64,000 nucleotides of DNA from Trichosanthes cucumerina. Taxonomy: Eukaryota > Streptophyta > Magnoliopsida > Cucurbitales > Cucurbitaceae. Shown here one piece after another: positions 11,890 to 24,418 of this stretch. Positions within the stretch are counted from its first letter, which is position 1. The number at the start of each line of letters is the position of its first letter. The notes below the pieces were generated by a model that made no database searches, had not been told where the DNA came from, and saw only the letters and a program-made list of their open reading frames with translations. A program made the translations under genes and the position numbers. The stretch spans positions 41,372,252 to 41,436,251 of the forward strand of contig CM071845.1 in assembly GCA_036507285.1 (NCBI GenBank). The letters are read 5' to 3'.

Positions 11890-12132
11890 ATCTCTACGAA
11901 CTCGATCCTCAAACCGAACGGTAAGACACTTTCAAAGGGTCTTCTCGATTGTTCTCAGGAGGTTGAGGGAGAATTGTGAGACTCCCTTTGGTTTTGCATG
12001 AGGAGAATTGTAGAGAGAAAACTTTGAGAGAAGAATGAGCTCTTTGGAATGAAAATCCAAAAAAATGAGAAGTGTCTTACCAAATTGCTTCTCACCAAGC
12101 CTTTAAATAATGGTGAGAGGTGGAGTTGAAAT
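11890..12132 (-). mobile_element. Copia LTR type C, left part (interrupted)
   Basis: Reverse complement contains CCAAAGGGAGTCTCACAATT and CCTGAGAACAATCGAGAAGACC, the 3' third of a C LTR (compare 34565-34625). It stops at 12132 where a B-type element is inserted and continues at 20923. The flanks of that element share AAAT, an imperfect target duplication. Confidence 0.8.
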
Positions 12133-13588
12133 TGTTGGGATTTATGCCCTAAACTTGTGTAATTTTGATCAATTAAATAAAGGGTTATTTGTTTTGATAG
12201 AATTTTAGTGTTGCTTTATAAATCCAATAAACTAAGCTCTAAGGTTATAACATATGTCTAGAACATCAGTGTAGTGGACACTATTTGGATTGTGTTCAAG
12301 AATATAACCTAAATGGTCTATGGTATAAGAATAAAGTTGGAAACCTCATTCTGAAAACACCATGGATGCGACCCATTTTGTAATTAGTACAAATGAGATA
12401 ATCCAACTCATTCATGTAGTTGACATGCGAGTGAGTGCATCCTGTATGAAGAGTTCATACAAGACCGGATCGCAAATTATTAATCTAACCAGTGTAACAC
12501 CGTTAACAGGATAAGATTAGTAATTTATCAATGGTCATTAGTGACTCGACCTGAATCCTGAGAAAGTTAAGAACTCCTGCTTATAGGGGTTTGTCCTTAG
12601 ACTAGTATGGGTGAGAGTGGTCTGTAGCCGACTCAATAAGCCTACCTTCTCAGGGACAGAACCTCATAGGTAGCTTGGAACATAACTGTGCAAGATGAAA
12701 TTCACTCATTCCTACACTAAGGAATTAGAAAGGTTGTTTCCTTAAGAACTGACTCCAGGTCTTGAACAACGGGGGCCCTGCCCTCTATGAGGGTATGAGT
12801 CTAATGTAGGACCTTAGACTTGTTGTTCATTAGAGGATCAGTTGTGCTTGAGGAACAAAGAGGTAATCACAGGGGTAAAACGGTAATTTGACCCAACTGT
12901 AATTACGAACAACCTGTGAGGAGAGTGCAACTAAAAGTCTATAGTGGAGTGACTTGTAGTTAATGAATATTGATTAACTGGATCAAAGAGTTTGGTCAGT
13001 TAATCTCATATCATTGGAGCTCATGAACTGTAGGTCCATTAGGTCCCTCTGTTGGCTCAACATTGTTATATTGAGGGTATAAAGTTAGGAATGAAATTGA
13101 AGTGTTCAAATTTCATACATGAGGTGTTATATCAATTGTATATGATATAATTGATATAATATAGTTTTAATGTGAATATACTAATGAGAGAATAAAGAAA
13201 GGGTAGAATGGTCATTTCCATCCTATTTCCTTATATATATGGTTGCATGAGATGCAATTAGGTTAAGAGACATTGTATGCCATTTGGTTGTGTTGTTGGA
13301 AAGGTTCCAAAGACCACAATCTCTCTCTCTCACAACATCTCATCTTACCTAAAGGGAACCCACATTCCTCCCTCACATAGAGAACAACGGAGAAGATCCA
13401 GTGGTCGTGTCTTAGTCCGTTCGTGGTTCGTGTTGTGAGATCTTGATCGTTCAAAGGTACAATTTCTCGTTGTCCATCTAGTTTTACATGCTTAATCTAG
13501 TTGTTTTCGTTCTTGAATGAAATCGTTGTAACTAAATCAAGAGCGCGCGATTCACAATCGCTTCCGCTGCGGGATTTGATTTTCTTCA
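12133..13588 (+). mobile_element. Copia 5' LTR, type B, complete
   Basis: TGTTGGGATTTATGCCC to TTTTCTTCA, 1456 bp, followed at once by the PBS. TATATATAT at 13232-13240 is a likely TATA box. It is the 5' LTR of the element ending at 20922. Confidence 0.92.
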
Positions 13589-13590
13589 AT

Positions 13591-13603
13591 TGGTATCAGA
13601 GCC
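13591..13603 (+). other. Primer-binding site (initiator tRNA-Met)
   Basis: TGGTATCAGAGCC three bases after the LTR. Confidence 0.92.
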
Positions 13604-15634
13604 CAATTGCGTTCTTGATTTGCGTCTTGGATTTTTAAAGAACGAGGTGGGATTTACTTTTTTGCATGAGATGTATGAACGGTTTTATCAAATTAGATGG
13701 TTTCGATTTTGACACTTAGATTTACAATTTCTATTGAATCGTTCAATGTTAGGGCCCGGTGTTTTGGGCAATTTTAATTGTAAATCGAGTCTGTAAGTCC
13801 GTTTCGATCGAAGCAAAGTGGTTGCTGAGAAGATCGGAGCGAAAACAAGCAAGAAATGGAGATTTCACTTTGTTGTATGTGTGTAGCGTTGCAACGCTGT
13901 TCATTGGTGGTGTTGCTGTTGCTGCACTTGCGAGAAGGAGTGCGCGAGAGAGGCAGCGGCGTTGCAGCGCTAAGGCGTTACATAACGCTTACGATGAGAT
14001 GCGTTCAGTGTGAGAAGAGGACAAACCGCAGCTTTTCAACGCTTGTATCAACGTTGCAACGCCAGAGACATTTCGCGCAAAGCACCACCAGGCAGAAAAA
14101 GATTTTTTATTATATATTAAATATAAAAATGTTTTATATTTAATTTAAATTTTTAATTAATTAATATTAATTATTATATTAGATTATATTAATTAAAATT
14201 AAATTTAGGGTGCCAAAATTGGTCTAATTTTGCTACTTAAATTATGCAATTGTTGTGTAATTATTGCCATGCATAATGTATGCTTGTATTTTAGAAATCT
14301 CACCTTAGGTTAAGCATTTTCATGCATCATTTATAATATAAGGAGTTATATTATATAGTTTGCATGATTAATTAATATAAAGTTGTTATATTAATTAATG
14401 GACAAATTTGACATGCATAATATATCATGAGATGATTATGCTATGAATGTCTTATTATTCATGTGATGAATGATCAAGTACTATAACATAATATGCACGT
14501 CACCTAAGGTTAATTATTAGTTTTAAAATGTTTAGAACATGGAAATAATATACCTTAGGTTATCTAGTTCTAATTAGATTAGAATTAGGAACCAAGTAAT
14601 TTATAAGCTATGATTAAAAGAGGAACTCTGTATACGGAAAGTTCTGTCTAGGCAGGGGTATTTAAGCTGACGGAAACGGAACACCCCTACCTGCGAACTG
14701 ACCTGGGAGTGAAATTTAATCAGAGAGTTTATAAATTACAGTAGCGTCAGCGGGTTTATTAAGGGGTGAACAAACTAGAAATCTTAGGTTTAATATAAAG
14801 AGTTATATTAACAAACTTAGGATAAAATGAATATAAGAGTTATATTGATTATCGATATAAGAGTTATATTGATAGAGTTAGGTAAAACCATTAACCGGGT
14901 TTTAGCCTAAGTAAGATTCCTATAACTTTAAAGTATTCAGTAGGAGGAAAAGTGTATGAGATACATATTTTCCCACCTACGCTATCTCCGGGAAGTTCAC
15001 ACCGTGAGACTCATACTTGGCCTCGTGGCGCAAACGGGAGCGTCCCCCTTTGGATGGTGTTTGTATGAGTCAATATCAAGGTGAATGGAGAGGGTACTTA
15101 TAGTGAGTGAGAGCAGGTTTAGTGAAAACAAAACCTATGGTCTCTTTTGTCGGTTTACACAGTTAGACCACTATGGTCAGCTTGCTAGTTTGGCCTGGAC
15201 CAAACAATCCCTTCGAAGGGCTTGATCATATGGGATCGAACACAGTAGACACCCGAAAGGGATAAAAATATCCTTAGACTATTTTTCAATCTAGTCCTCC
15301 CTTCGGCGGATTTTATTGGATGGAGACTCTGGGATCTAAAGACAGAGGGTTACACTCACGGGGTACATAAGTTGTGTATGTATCCTGAAGGAAAAATGGT
15401 AACTAAAACCTATAGGAATAAGGGTTATTCTAGTATTAGGTTTTGGTCAAGAGTGTCTTAATCCAGAGGAGGAGTGTTTTTGATTACCCTTCAGTGTCAT
15501 ACATTCTAAACCTTTAGAGTATCATTGCAAATAAAAAATGACCTAGGAATCATTTTGATGATTAGCTAAAACATAATTGGATTAGAGTTATAGCAAGAAA
15601 CTAATACAAGTTTGTTTGGAAATTTTCAGCAAAA
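13604..15634 (+). other. Long copia leader, no gene
   Basis: About 2.0 kb. It holds one exact GCGTTGCAACGC (13886-13897), one-mismatch copies at 13959-13970 and 14051-14062, and the two conserved leader blocks (14622-14715 and about 14995-15240). The ORFs at 13759-14143 overlap the palindromes and are not kept in other copies. An AT-rich stretch (14100-14220) follows the palindromes, as in the other leaders. Confidence 0.75.
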
Positions 15635-16535
15635 ATGTATAGCTCTATAATTTTCTTATTGGGTGCGGAAAAGTTAACCGGAGAGAATATGATGACAAGG
15701 AAAAACAAACTCAACACTATATTGGTAGTGGATGATCTGAAGTTTGTGCTAACTGAGGAGTGTCCTCAGGTGCTAGGCTCGAATGCGTCACGAAATGTTC
15801 GTGATGCATATGATCGATGGATCAAGGCCAATGATAAGGGCAAGGTCTACATGTTGAAAAGTATGTGTGACATATTAGCCAAGAAGCATGAGGGCATGAT
15901 TACCGCCAAAGAAATCATGGATTTCGTGCAGGGAATGTTTGGACAACAGTCCACACAGGCCAGACAGAATGACCTAAAGTACATATAAAACTCAAGGATG
16001 CCAGAGGGTACATATGTTCGGGATCATGTCCTTGATATCATGGTGCACTTCAACATCGCAGAGTCGAATGGTGTTTCCATCGATGAATCGAGCCAGGGCA
16101 GTTTCATTTTGGAAACCATTCAAGATAGTTTCCTGCAGTTTAGAAGTAATGTTGTTATGAACAAGCTTACTTTTAACCTTACCTCCCTTTTGAATGAACT
16201 CCTGACCTTTCAATCTTTGATGAAAATTTAGGGATCGAAAGGTGAGGCAAATGTTGCTAGTGGAGTTATCACAGAGGTTCGACCTCTAGGACAAAAACAG
16301 TGGCTTCATCTTCTTCTAACCTGAAAGGGAAGAAGAAGAACATGAAGAAGGTTGGCAAAGGGAAACAGGCTGACAAAGCTGCCGCCCAGAAGGACAAGAA
16401 TGTCAAAGAAATTGCTGACAAAGGAAAGTGTTTCCACTACAACGAAGACGGGCATTGGAAACGAAACTGTCCGAAGTACATTGCAGAAAAGAAGAAGAAG
16501 GTAAATATGATTTACTTTGCCTAGAAGCTTGTTTA
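15635..16535 (+). pseudogene. gag: Copia gag, few breaks
   Basis: The start at 15635 (MYSSIIFLL) matches the gag start of its paralogues. Open for 117 codons through VVDDLKFVLTEECPQV and AYDRWIKANDKGKV to a TAA at 15986-15988, then in the same frame 15989-16231 (ILETIQDSFLQFRSN, LLNELLTFQSLM), stopped again at 16229-16231. A frameshift near 16270 leads to the basic linker (16300-16524) and the zinc knuckle CFHYNEDGHWKRNC (from 16429), in which the second Cys is Tyr. Few lesions, so a fairly young copy or one moved when already mutated. Confidence 0.85.
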
Positions 16536-16915
16536 GTGGATAATGATAAAACTGCTTGGATACATGATTCAGGCGCCACTAATCATGTTTGCTCTTCTTT
16601 TTAGGGAATTGATTCCTGGCAGCAACTACAGAAAGGAGAGATAACGCTCCGGGTTGGAAATGGAGAAGTCGTCTCATTGTAGCAGTAGGCACAATGAAGC
16701 TTTATTTTGGCAAGAAATATGTATTGTTGGACAATATATTAGTGATACAAGGTTTACTAGAAACCTTATTTCCATTTCTTGCCTCATAGAACAGTGTATT
16801 TTTGTTTCCTTCTCAATGAATAAAGTGTTTATTTTGAAGAAAGGTATAGAAATATGTTCAACTTCATTAGAAAATGGATTGTATGTTTTGAGGCCTAATT
16901 CAGTCAAAATGATTT
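16536..16915 (+). pseudogene. pol: Copia protease region, broken
   Basis: WIHDSGATNHVCSSF carries the retropepsin DSGA; a TAG at 16602-16604 replaces the CAG found in FQG of paralogues, and a small deletion near 16675 shifts the frame. Downstream fragments LISISCLIEQCIF and FILKKGIE belong to the stretch between protease and integrase. Confidence 0.8.
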
Positions 16916-17790
16916 TGAACACTTAATTATTTAAAACTGCAAACGCACAAACTAAGAGACGTAAAATTTCTCCTAAAGAAAATGCTCACCTTTGGCATCT
17001 TAGGTTGGGTCACATTAATCTCAATAGGATTGAGAGATTGGTTAAGAACGGACCTTTAAACAAGTTAGAAGAAAACTCTTTGCTAGAAGGCAAAATGACT
17101 AAAAGACCTTATAGTGGAAAAGATTATAGAGCCAAAGACCCTCTAGAGCTTATACATTAAGACCTTTGTGGTCCGATAAATGTTAAAGCCAGGGGAGGAT
17201 ATGAATATTCCATCTCTTTTATAGATGATTATTCTAGATTTGGGCATATTTACCTAATGCACCACAAGTCTAAAGCACATAAAAAGTTCAAGGAATTCAA
17301 AACGGAGGTTGAAAATCAATTAGGTAAAACTGTTAAAAAACTTCGATCAGATCGAGGTGGAGAGTACATGGATTTAAAATTCCAGAACTATATGATAGAA
17401 CATGGAATTACATCCCAATGGAATTCCAGAACTATATGATAGAACAGAACTATATGATAGAACATGGAATTCCAGAACTATATGATAGAACATGGAATTA
17501 CATTTTGAATAATGTGCCGTCAAAAAGTGTTTCTGAAACACCTTTTGAACTCTAGAAAGGACGTAAAGGTAGTTTATGTCACTTCAGGATATGGGGTTGT
17601 CCAGAATATGTGCTTGTTACAAATCCAAAGAAGTTGGATTCACGTTCAAAGTTATGCCTATTCATAGGATACCCAAAAGAAACAAGACGTGGTTTATTCT
17701 ATGATCCTAAGGAAGATAAGGTTTTTGTGTCGACAAATGCCATTTTCTTAGAAGAGGACCACATAAGGGACCACCAACCAAAAAGTAAAG
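16916..17790 (+). pseudogene. pol: Copia integrase, rearranged
   Basis: HLWHLRLGHINLNRIERL is kept, but the CxxC half of the zinc finger is deleted: ENSL is joined straight to LEGKMTKRP near 17083. A TAA in LELIH* is at 17158-17160. The core follows: SFIDDYSRFGHIYLMHH and LRSDRGGEYMDL. The segment holding the catalytic glutamate (SERRNRT in paralogues) is absent and is replaced by a local tandem repeat (17383-17492), after which YILNN, SVSETPFEL and the YPKETRRGLFYDP tail continue to 17790. There the frame runs into LTR sequence. Confidence 0.85.
17383..17492 (+). repeat. Four-copy tandem repeat in integrase
   Basis: CAGAACTATATGATAGAACA occurs at 17383-17402, 17427-17446, 17445-17464 and 17473-17492, with ATGGAATT between copies. 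Paralogues (53440-53480) have a single version of this stretch, so it is a local duplication that coincides with the loss of the following ~130 bp of coding DNA. Confidence 0.9.
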
Positions 17791-18831
17791 TTGTGTTCAA
17801 GAATATAACCTAAATGGTCTATGATATAAGAATAAGGTTGGAAACCTTATTCTGGAAACACCATGGATGCGACCCATTTTGTAATTAGTACAAATGAGGT
17901 AATCCAACTCATTCATGTAGTTGACATGAGAGTGGGGGCATCGTGTATGAAGAGTTCATACAAGACCGGACCGCAAATTATTAGTCTAACCAGTGTAACA
18001 CCGTTAACAGGATAAGATTAGTAATTTATAGATGGTCATTAGTGACTCGACCTGAATCCTGAGCAAGTTAAGAATCCTGCTTGTAGGGGTTTGTCCTTAG
18101 ACTAGTATGGATGAGAGTGGCCTGTAGCCTACTCAATAAGCCTACCTTCTCAAGGACAGAACCTCTTAGGTAGTTGGGAACTTAACTGTGCAAGATGTAA
18201 TTCACTCATTCCTACACTAAGGAATTAGATAGGTTGTTCCCTTAAGAACTGATCCAGGTCTTGAACAACGGGGCCCCACCCTCTATGAGGGTATGAGTCT
18301 AAGGTAGGACCTCAGACTTGTTCTTCATTAGAGGATCAGTGGTGCTTAAGGAACAAAGAGGTAATCACAGGAGTAAAACGGTAATTTGACCCAGCTGTAA
18401 TTACGAACAACCTGTGAAGGGTCGACTCATGGGTAATGACTATATCAGTGGACACAATATTATCTACAGTGAGGAGAGTGCAGCTACAAGTCTATAGTGG
18501 AGTGACTTGTAGTTAATGAATATTGATTAACTTGACCAAAGAGTTTGGTCAGTTAATCTCATATCATTGGAGCTCATGAACTGTAGGTCCATTAGGTCTC
18601 TTTGTTGGCTCAACATGGTTATATTGACGGTAGAAAGTTAGGACTGAAATTGAAGTGTTCAAATTTCATACATGAGGTGTTATATCAATTATATCATATA
18701 TATAGTTTTAATGTGAATTAGATTCACATATAAACCATATACTAATAACAGAATAAAGGAAGGGTAGGATGGTCATTTCCATCCTATTTCCTTATATATA
18801 TGGTTGCATGAGATGTTGGCAAGGTTCCAAA
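17791..18831 (+). mobile_element. Copia 3' LTR type B, left remnant
   Basis: From TTGTGTTCAAGAATATAACC the sequence equals the inside of the B LTR (12287 onward). The start of the LTR, the PPT, RNase H and RT are missing: one deletion joins integrase to LTR at a shared TTGTGTT. The LTR is broken at 18831 by a solo C LTR and resumes at 20640. Confidence 0.88.
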
Positions 18832-20639
18832 TGAAGGGAATGAAAATCCCGTGCAGCGGAAGATGATTGAATCGTCAATGTATCAATATGCAACATAGTT
18901 TCATTAAAATTGATCTAACACTAGATCTAGGCTAAGCATGCTTTGAAGAAGAAGAAATTTACAGCAAGAATAATTTTACTTACTTGTTGAAGACTTACTT
19001 CAAGGTTTCTTCTTCAAAAATCACGAACTCTTCGTGCTCCTCGTACACAACGAACGCCTCCAACGAAAGGTCTTGAACACCACCAAAATGCCTTCTCGAT
19101 TGTTCTCTTTTGGAGAAAGGAGGTTTGTGTGAACCTTTGAGTTTTGGTGAGGGAGGAGAAATGAGAGAGAGTTGAGAGAATTTCTCTTCTCTTCTTTGTG
19201 AAAATCTAAAAAATGAGAGAAGTCACTTACATCCTTCTTGCAAGAAGGGTTTATATAGTGGAATTGGTGGAGTTAAAATGTCCACTTAATTACCACTTTA
19301 CCACAAGCTTAGGTTATCCAAATCTCATTTGCATTACCACATAATATAAGATATCTCATATCTCATATTGCAAATCTCATTTGCAATAATTGTGGATTAA
19401 TTAAATTGAATCATATCCAATTTAATTTCTCTCAATCAATTTCTCCAATTAGCCCTAATACAACAATTAGGCTAACCTATAGTTTATTATGAATCTCATT
19501 CACATTAAACTATATATTATATCATTCATATCTCATATAAATGACATAAATGCCCTTAAAGTGAAATTGAACACTTTAATTTCATACCAAAACTTTATCC
19601 TTTCTTAAATCCAGATGGAGCCAACCGAGGGACCTAATGGACCTACAGTGACGGGCTCCAATGATCCGAGATTAACCTGCCAAACTCTTTGACCCGGTCA
19701 ACCAACATTCATTAGCTACGGTAACACTCCACTATAGCCCGTAGCTGCACTCCCGTCACTGCAGAATATTACGTGTCCACTGATATAACCAATGCCCATG
19801 AGTTGACCCTTCACAGGTTGTTCGTAGACACGGCTGGGTCAAATGACTGTTTTACCCCTGTGTCTACTTCTTGTTCCTTAAGTCTCCACTGCTCCTCTAA
19901 TGAACAACATATTGTGATGGTCCAACCATACACAACACCCTTCTCGGGCCAGTGAGAAGGTGGGCGCCGTTGTCCAAGCCCCGGAGACAAAGAATTAAGG
20001 GAACAACCCCTCTAGTTTCCCTAAAGGCGGGAGCAGTGAATTCCATCTCGCGTAGTTAAGTTCCCGGCTCCTACTTGGTTTTGTCCACGAGAAGATAGGC
20101 ATATTGGGGGGAGTAAGCGTGACCACCCTCACGTGTACTCTAGTCAAAGAAACGGACTCGCAGATGTGGAGTCCGTAACACGCGCCAGATTCGTGTCGAG
20201 TCACTAATGGTCATCACGGTTATTAGTCTCATCTTGTCAGCGGTGTTACATCGGTGAGGTCTAATAATTCACGCGATGCAGTCTTGTACAATCTCATTGC
20301 ACACGATGCCCCCACTCGCATGTCAACCACATGAACGAGTCAGATCACCTCGTTTGTATCTAATACAGAGCGGGTCGCATCCAGAGTGTATCCAGGATTA
20401 GGTCTCCAACCCTATCCATAAACTGTAGACCGTTCGGGTCATTAACTCGAACGTGATCCTCCTTCTGTGTCCACTACACACCGTTCAAGTTCTAGTTCTC
20501 TCAAGAATTCAATGACCCTGGAGCTTAGTTTATTGGAAAAGTTTATAAATATTGCGAGACGCAAAGTGATGAAATAAATAACTCTTATTAATTTCAAACA
20601 ATATATTACAAACACGAGATTAGGACAAAAATCCCAACA
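18832..20639 (-). mobile_element. Solo LTR, type C, with target duplication
   Basis: Minus-strand LTR of 1808 bp: TGAAGGGAATG at the left is the complement of the CA end and ATCCCAACA at the right that of the TG end. It is flanked by CCAAA at 18827-18831 and 20640-20644, and the host B LTR is continuous across it. No PBS, PPT or coding DNA is present, so it is a solo LTR left by LTR-LTR recombination. Confidence 0.95.
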
Positions 20640-20922
20640 CCAAAGACCACAATCTCTCTCTCTCACAACATCTCATCTTACCTAAAGGGAACCCACATTT
20701 CTCCCTCACCTAGGGAACAACGGAGAAGATCCATTGGCCATGTCTTAGTCCGTTCGTGGTTCGTGTTGCTGAGATCTTGATCGTTCAAAGGTACAATTTC
20801 TTGTTGTCCATCTAGTTTTATATGCTTAATCTAGTTGTTTTCGTTCTTGAATGAAATCGTTGTAAATAAATCAAGAGCGCGCGATTCACAATCACTTCTG
20901 CTGCGGGATTCGATTCCCTTCA
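20640..20922 (+). mobile_element. Copia 3' LTR type B, right remnant
   Basis: Continues the LTR broken at 18831: CCAAAGACCACAATCTCTC ... GCGGGATTCGATTCCCTTCA. Its end marks the end of the element that began at 12133. Confidence 0.9.
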
Positions 20923-22284
20923 AAATTCTCCACGAATTCACTATTTTACCACAACCTTATAATATGCAAATCATATTTCCATATTACATATAATAAGGTA
21001 TCTCATACCTTATTATACAAATCTGATTTGTATAATTGTGGAATTTTAAATTGAATCACATTCAATTTAATTTCTCTCAATTCAATTTCTCCAAATAGCA
21101 CTAATTAATCAATTAGGCTAACCTATAGATTATTATGAATCTCATTCACATAAAACTATATATTATGTCAACTATATCACATATAAATGACATAAATACC
21201 CAATTAAGGAATTTGAACACTTCAAATCCACACCAAACTGTAAACCCTCAATTTATCCAGTTTGAGCCAACCGAGGGACCTAATGGACCTATAGATGACG
21301 AACTCTAATGATTCGAGATTAACCTGTCAAACTCTTTGACCTGGTTATTCAACATTCATTAGCTACGGTAACACTCCACTAAAGCCCGTAGTTACACTCC
21401 CATCACTATACGACAAGTTGGGTGCATCGATATAACCAATGCCCATGACTCGACCCTTCACATGTTGTTCGTAGTCCCAACTGGGTTAAATTACCGTTTT
21501 ACTCCTGTGTCTACCTCTTGCTCCTTAAGTCCAACTACTCCTCTAATGAACAACTACGTGGTATGGTCCTATCATAAACAACATCCCTCTCGGGCAAATG
21601 AGAGGGTGGGTGCCCGTTGTCCAAGCCCTAGAGACAACACTTAAGGGAACAACCCCTCTAGTTTCCCTAATTCAGGAACGAGTGAATTCCATCTCAAGTA
21701 GTCAAGTTCCCAGCTCCCCACGTGGTCTTATCTCTGAGAAGATAGGCATATTGGATGAGTAACTGTGACCACCGTTACCCGTACTACTTAAAGGACAGAC
21801 CCCCGCAGACAGGAGTCCGTAACACGCTAAGGATTAAGGAGAATTCACTAATGGTCATCTACGAATTTATTAGTCATATGCTGTTAACGGTGTTACATCA
21901 GTAAGTCTAATAATTTACGGTGCGGTCTTGTACAATCTCATTGCACAGGATGCCCCCACCGCATGTAAACCACGTGATGAGATGGATCACCTCGTTTGTA
22001 TCTAATACAAAGCGAGTCGCATCCACAACGTATCTAGGATTAGATCTCCAACCCTATCCGTATATTGTAGATTGTTCGGGTAATTCACTCGAACGTGATC
22101 CTCCCCGTGTGTCCACTACACACCGTTCAAGTTGTAGTTCTCTCATAATACAATGACCCCGAAGCTTTGTTTATTGTATTAAGTTTATAAATATGTGAGA
22201 TATAAAGTATTGAAAAAATAACTCTTATTTAATTCAACGTAGAATATTACAAACTTACACGAGATTAAGGCATACACCCCAACA
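20923..22284 (-). mobile_element. Copia LTR type C, right part (host of the 12133-20922 element)
   Basis: Resumes the minus C LTR interrupted at 12132 and ends at 22284 with CACCCCAACA, the complement of the TG end. Short ORFs inside (21462-21644, 21920-22156) are LTR shadows. To its right lies gag of another copia copy, the probable target. Confidence 0.85.
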
Positions 22285-22838
22285 CTTTCACAGGGATTCG
22301 ACCTCTGGGATGAAGTCTGTAGGTTCTTCAGACCCGAAAGGGAAGAAGAAGAAGTTGAAGAAGGGAAAAGCTGACCGCGCTGCCACCCACAAGGGCAAGA
22401 AGTTCAAGGAGGTTGCGGAAAAAGGAAAGTATTTCTACTGCAACGGGGACGACCACTAGAAGAGGAAATGTTTCAAATTCCTTGCCGACAAGAAGAAGAA
22501 AGGTAAATGTTATTTACTTGTTACTATAACTTGTTTAGTGGAGAGTAGTGACTCTGTCTGGATACTTGATTCAGGCACCACTAACCATGTTTGTTCTTAT
22601 TTTCAGGGAATTAGTTCCTGGCAACGACTGCAGGAGGGTGAGATAACACTCAGGGTTGGTTCTGGAGAAGTTGTCTCGGTTGTAGCAGTGGGAATGGTGA
22701 AGCTTTTCTTCGACAAGAAATACTTGTTATTGGATGACTTGTATATAGTTCCAGGGTTTACTAGAAACCTTCTTTTAATTTCTTTCCTTATAGAACACTG
22801 TATTTCCTTTCGTTTTGATTGCAATAAAACGTTTATTT
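22285..22838 (+). pseudogene. gag-pol: Copia gag C-terminus and protease, broken
   Basis: Starts inside gag (basic linker GKKKKLKKGKADRAA). The zinc knuckle is damaged: YFYCNGDDH*KRKC has the first Cys changed to Tyr and a stop after the His. Protease from about 22538: WILDSGTTNHVCSYFQG (DSGT in place of DSGA), GEITLRVGSGEVVSVVAVG, LLLDDLYIVPGFTRNL, then LIEHC. The frame is interrupted at 22839 by a solo LTR and resumes at 24419. The upstream part of gag is absent. Confidence 0.85.
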
Positions 22839-24418
22839 TGAATGGAATCGAATCTCGCAGCGGAAACGATTGTGAATCGCACGTTCTAAATTACATTACA
22901 TGGATTACATTCAAGAATGATTCTACCTAGATTAAGCATAAATAAACAATATGGACAGTGAGATATTACCTTTGAAGAACTTTTCTTCAAGTGCTCCTTT
23001 CTCCATGATCACAATCTTAGCAACTTGAACCCGAACGGATGAAGACACTACCACCGGATCTTCTCCGTTGTTCTCTAGGTGAGGGAGGAATGTGGGTTCC
23101 CTTTAGGTGAGATGAGATGTTGTTGTGAGAGAGATTATGTTTTGGAACGTTTCCAACAACACAACAAATGGCACACACTTGGGTTAGCAAAAGCTTAGGT
23201 TGCTTATCTTTAACCTAGTTGCATCTCATGCAACTATATATACAAGGAGATAGGGATGAAAATTATCATCCTATCCCTCTTTCATTCTCTCTTTAGTATA
23301 TAGTTAATATGTGAATCTAATTCATATTAAAACTATATATTATATCGATTATATCACATATAACTGATATGACATCTCATATATGAACTTAAACACTTCA
23401 ATTTCGTTCCTAACTTTATACGCTCAATATAACCATGTTGAGCCAAAGGAGGGATCTAATGGACCTACAGTTCATGAGCTCCAATGATGTGAGATTAACT
23501 GATCAAACTCTTTGATCCAGTTAATAAATATTCATTAACTACAAGTCACTCCACTATAGACTTGTAGTTGCACTCCCCTCACTGTATATTATATTGTGTC
23601 CACTGATATAATCATTACCCATGAGTCGACCCTTCACAGGTTGTTCGTAATCACGGCGGGGTAAAATTATCATTTTACCCCTTTGATTACCTCTTTGTTC
23701 ATTAAGCACTAGTGATCCTCTAATGAACAACAAGTCTAAGGTCCTACCATAGACTCATACCCTCATAGAGGGCGGGCCCCCCGTTGTTGAAGACCTGGAG
23801 TCAGTTCTTAAGGCAAAAACCTATCTAATTCCTTAGTGTTTGAATGAGTGAATTCCATCTTGCACAGTTAAGTCCCCAGCTACATACGAGATTCTGTCCC
23901 TGAGAAGGTAGGCTTATTAAGTCAGCTACAGGCCACTCTCACCCATACTAGTATAAGGACAAACCCTTATAAGCAGGAGATCTTAACTTGCTTAGGATTC
24001 AGGTCGAGTCACTAATGACCATCTATAAATTATCGGTCTTACCTTGTTAACGGTGTTATACTAGTTAGACTAATAATTTTTAGTCTGGTCTTGTATGAAC
24101 TCTTCATACTGGATGCTCACACTCGCATGTCAACTACATGAATGAGTTGGATTACCTCATTTGTACTAATTACAAAATGGGTCGCATCCATGGTGTTACC
24201 AGACTGAGGTTTCCAACCTTATTCTTATCCCATAGACCATTTAGGTTATATTCCTGAACACAACCCAAATAGTGTCCACTACACTGATGTTCAAGATATA
24301 TTATAATCTTGGAGCTTAGTTTATTGGATTTATAAAGCAAGAATATAATTTTATCAAAACAAATAACACTTTATTTATTTGATCAAAATTACACAAGTTT
24401 AGGACATAAATCCCAACA
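22839..24418 (-). mobile_element. Solo LTR, type B, with target duplication
   Basis: Minus-strand B LTR, 1580 bp, from TGAATGGAATCG to ATCCCAACA. It is flanked by TATTT at 22834-22838 and 24419-24423. No internal element sequence remains. Short ORFs near its right edge (24316-24669) start in the LTR and are shadows. Confidence 0.95.

Noticed and set aside
17383..17492. CRISPR-like or functional repeat array
   Set aside because: Repeats overlap, spacers are fragments of the same sequence, and it lies inside integrase of a plant retrotransposon.
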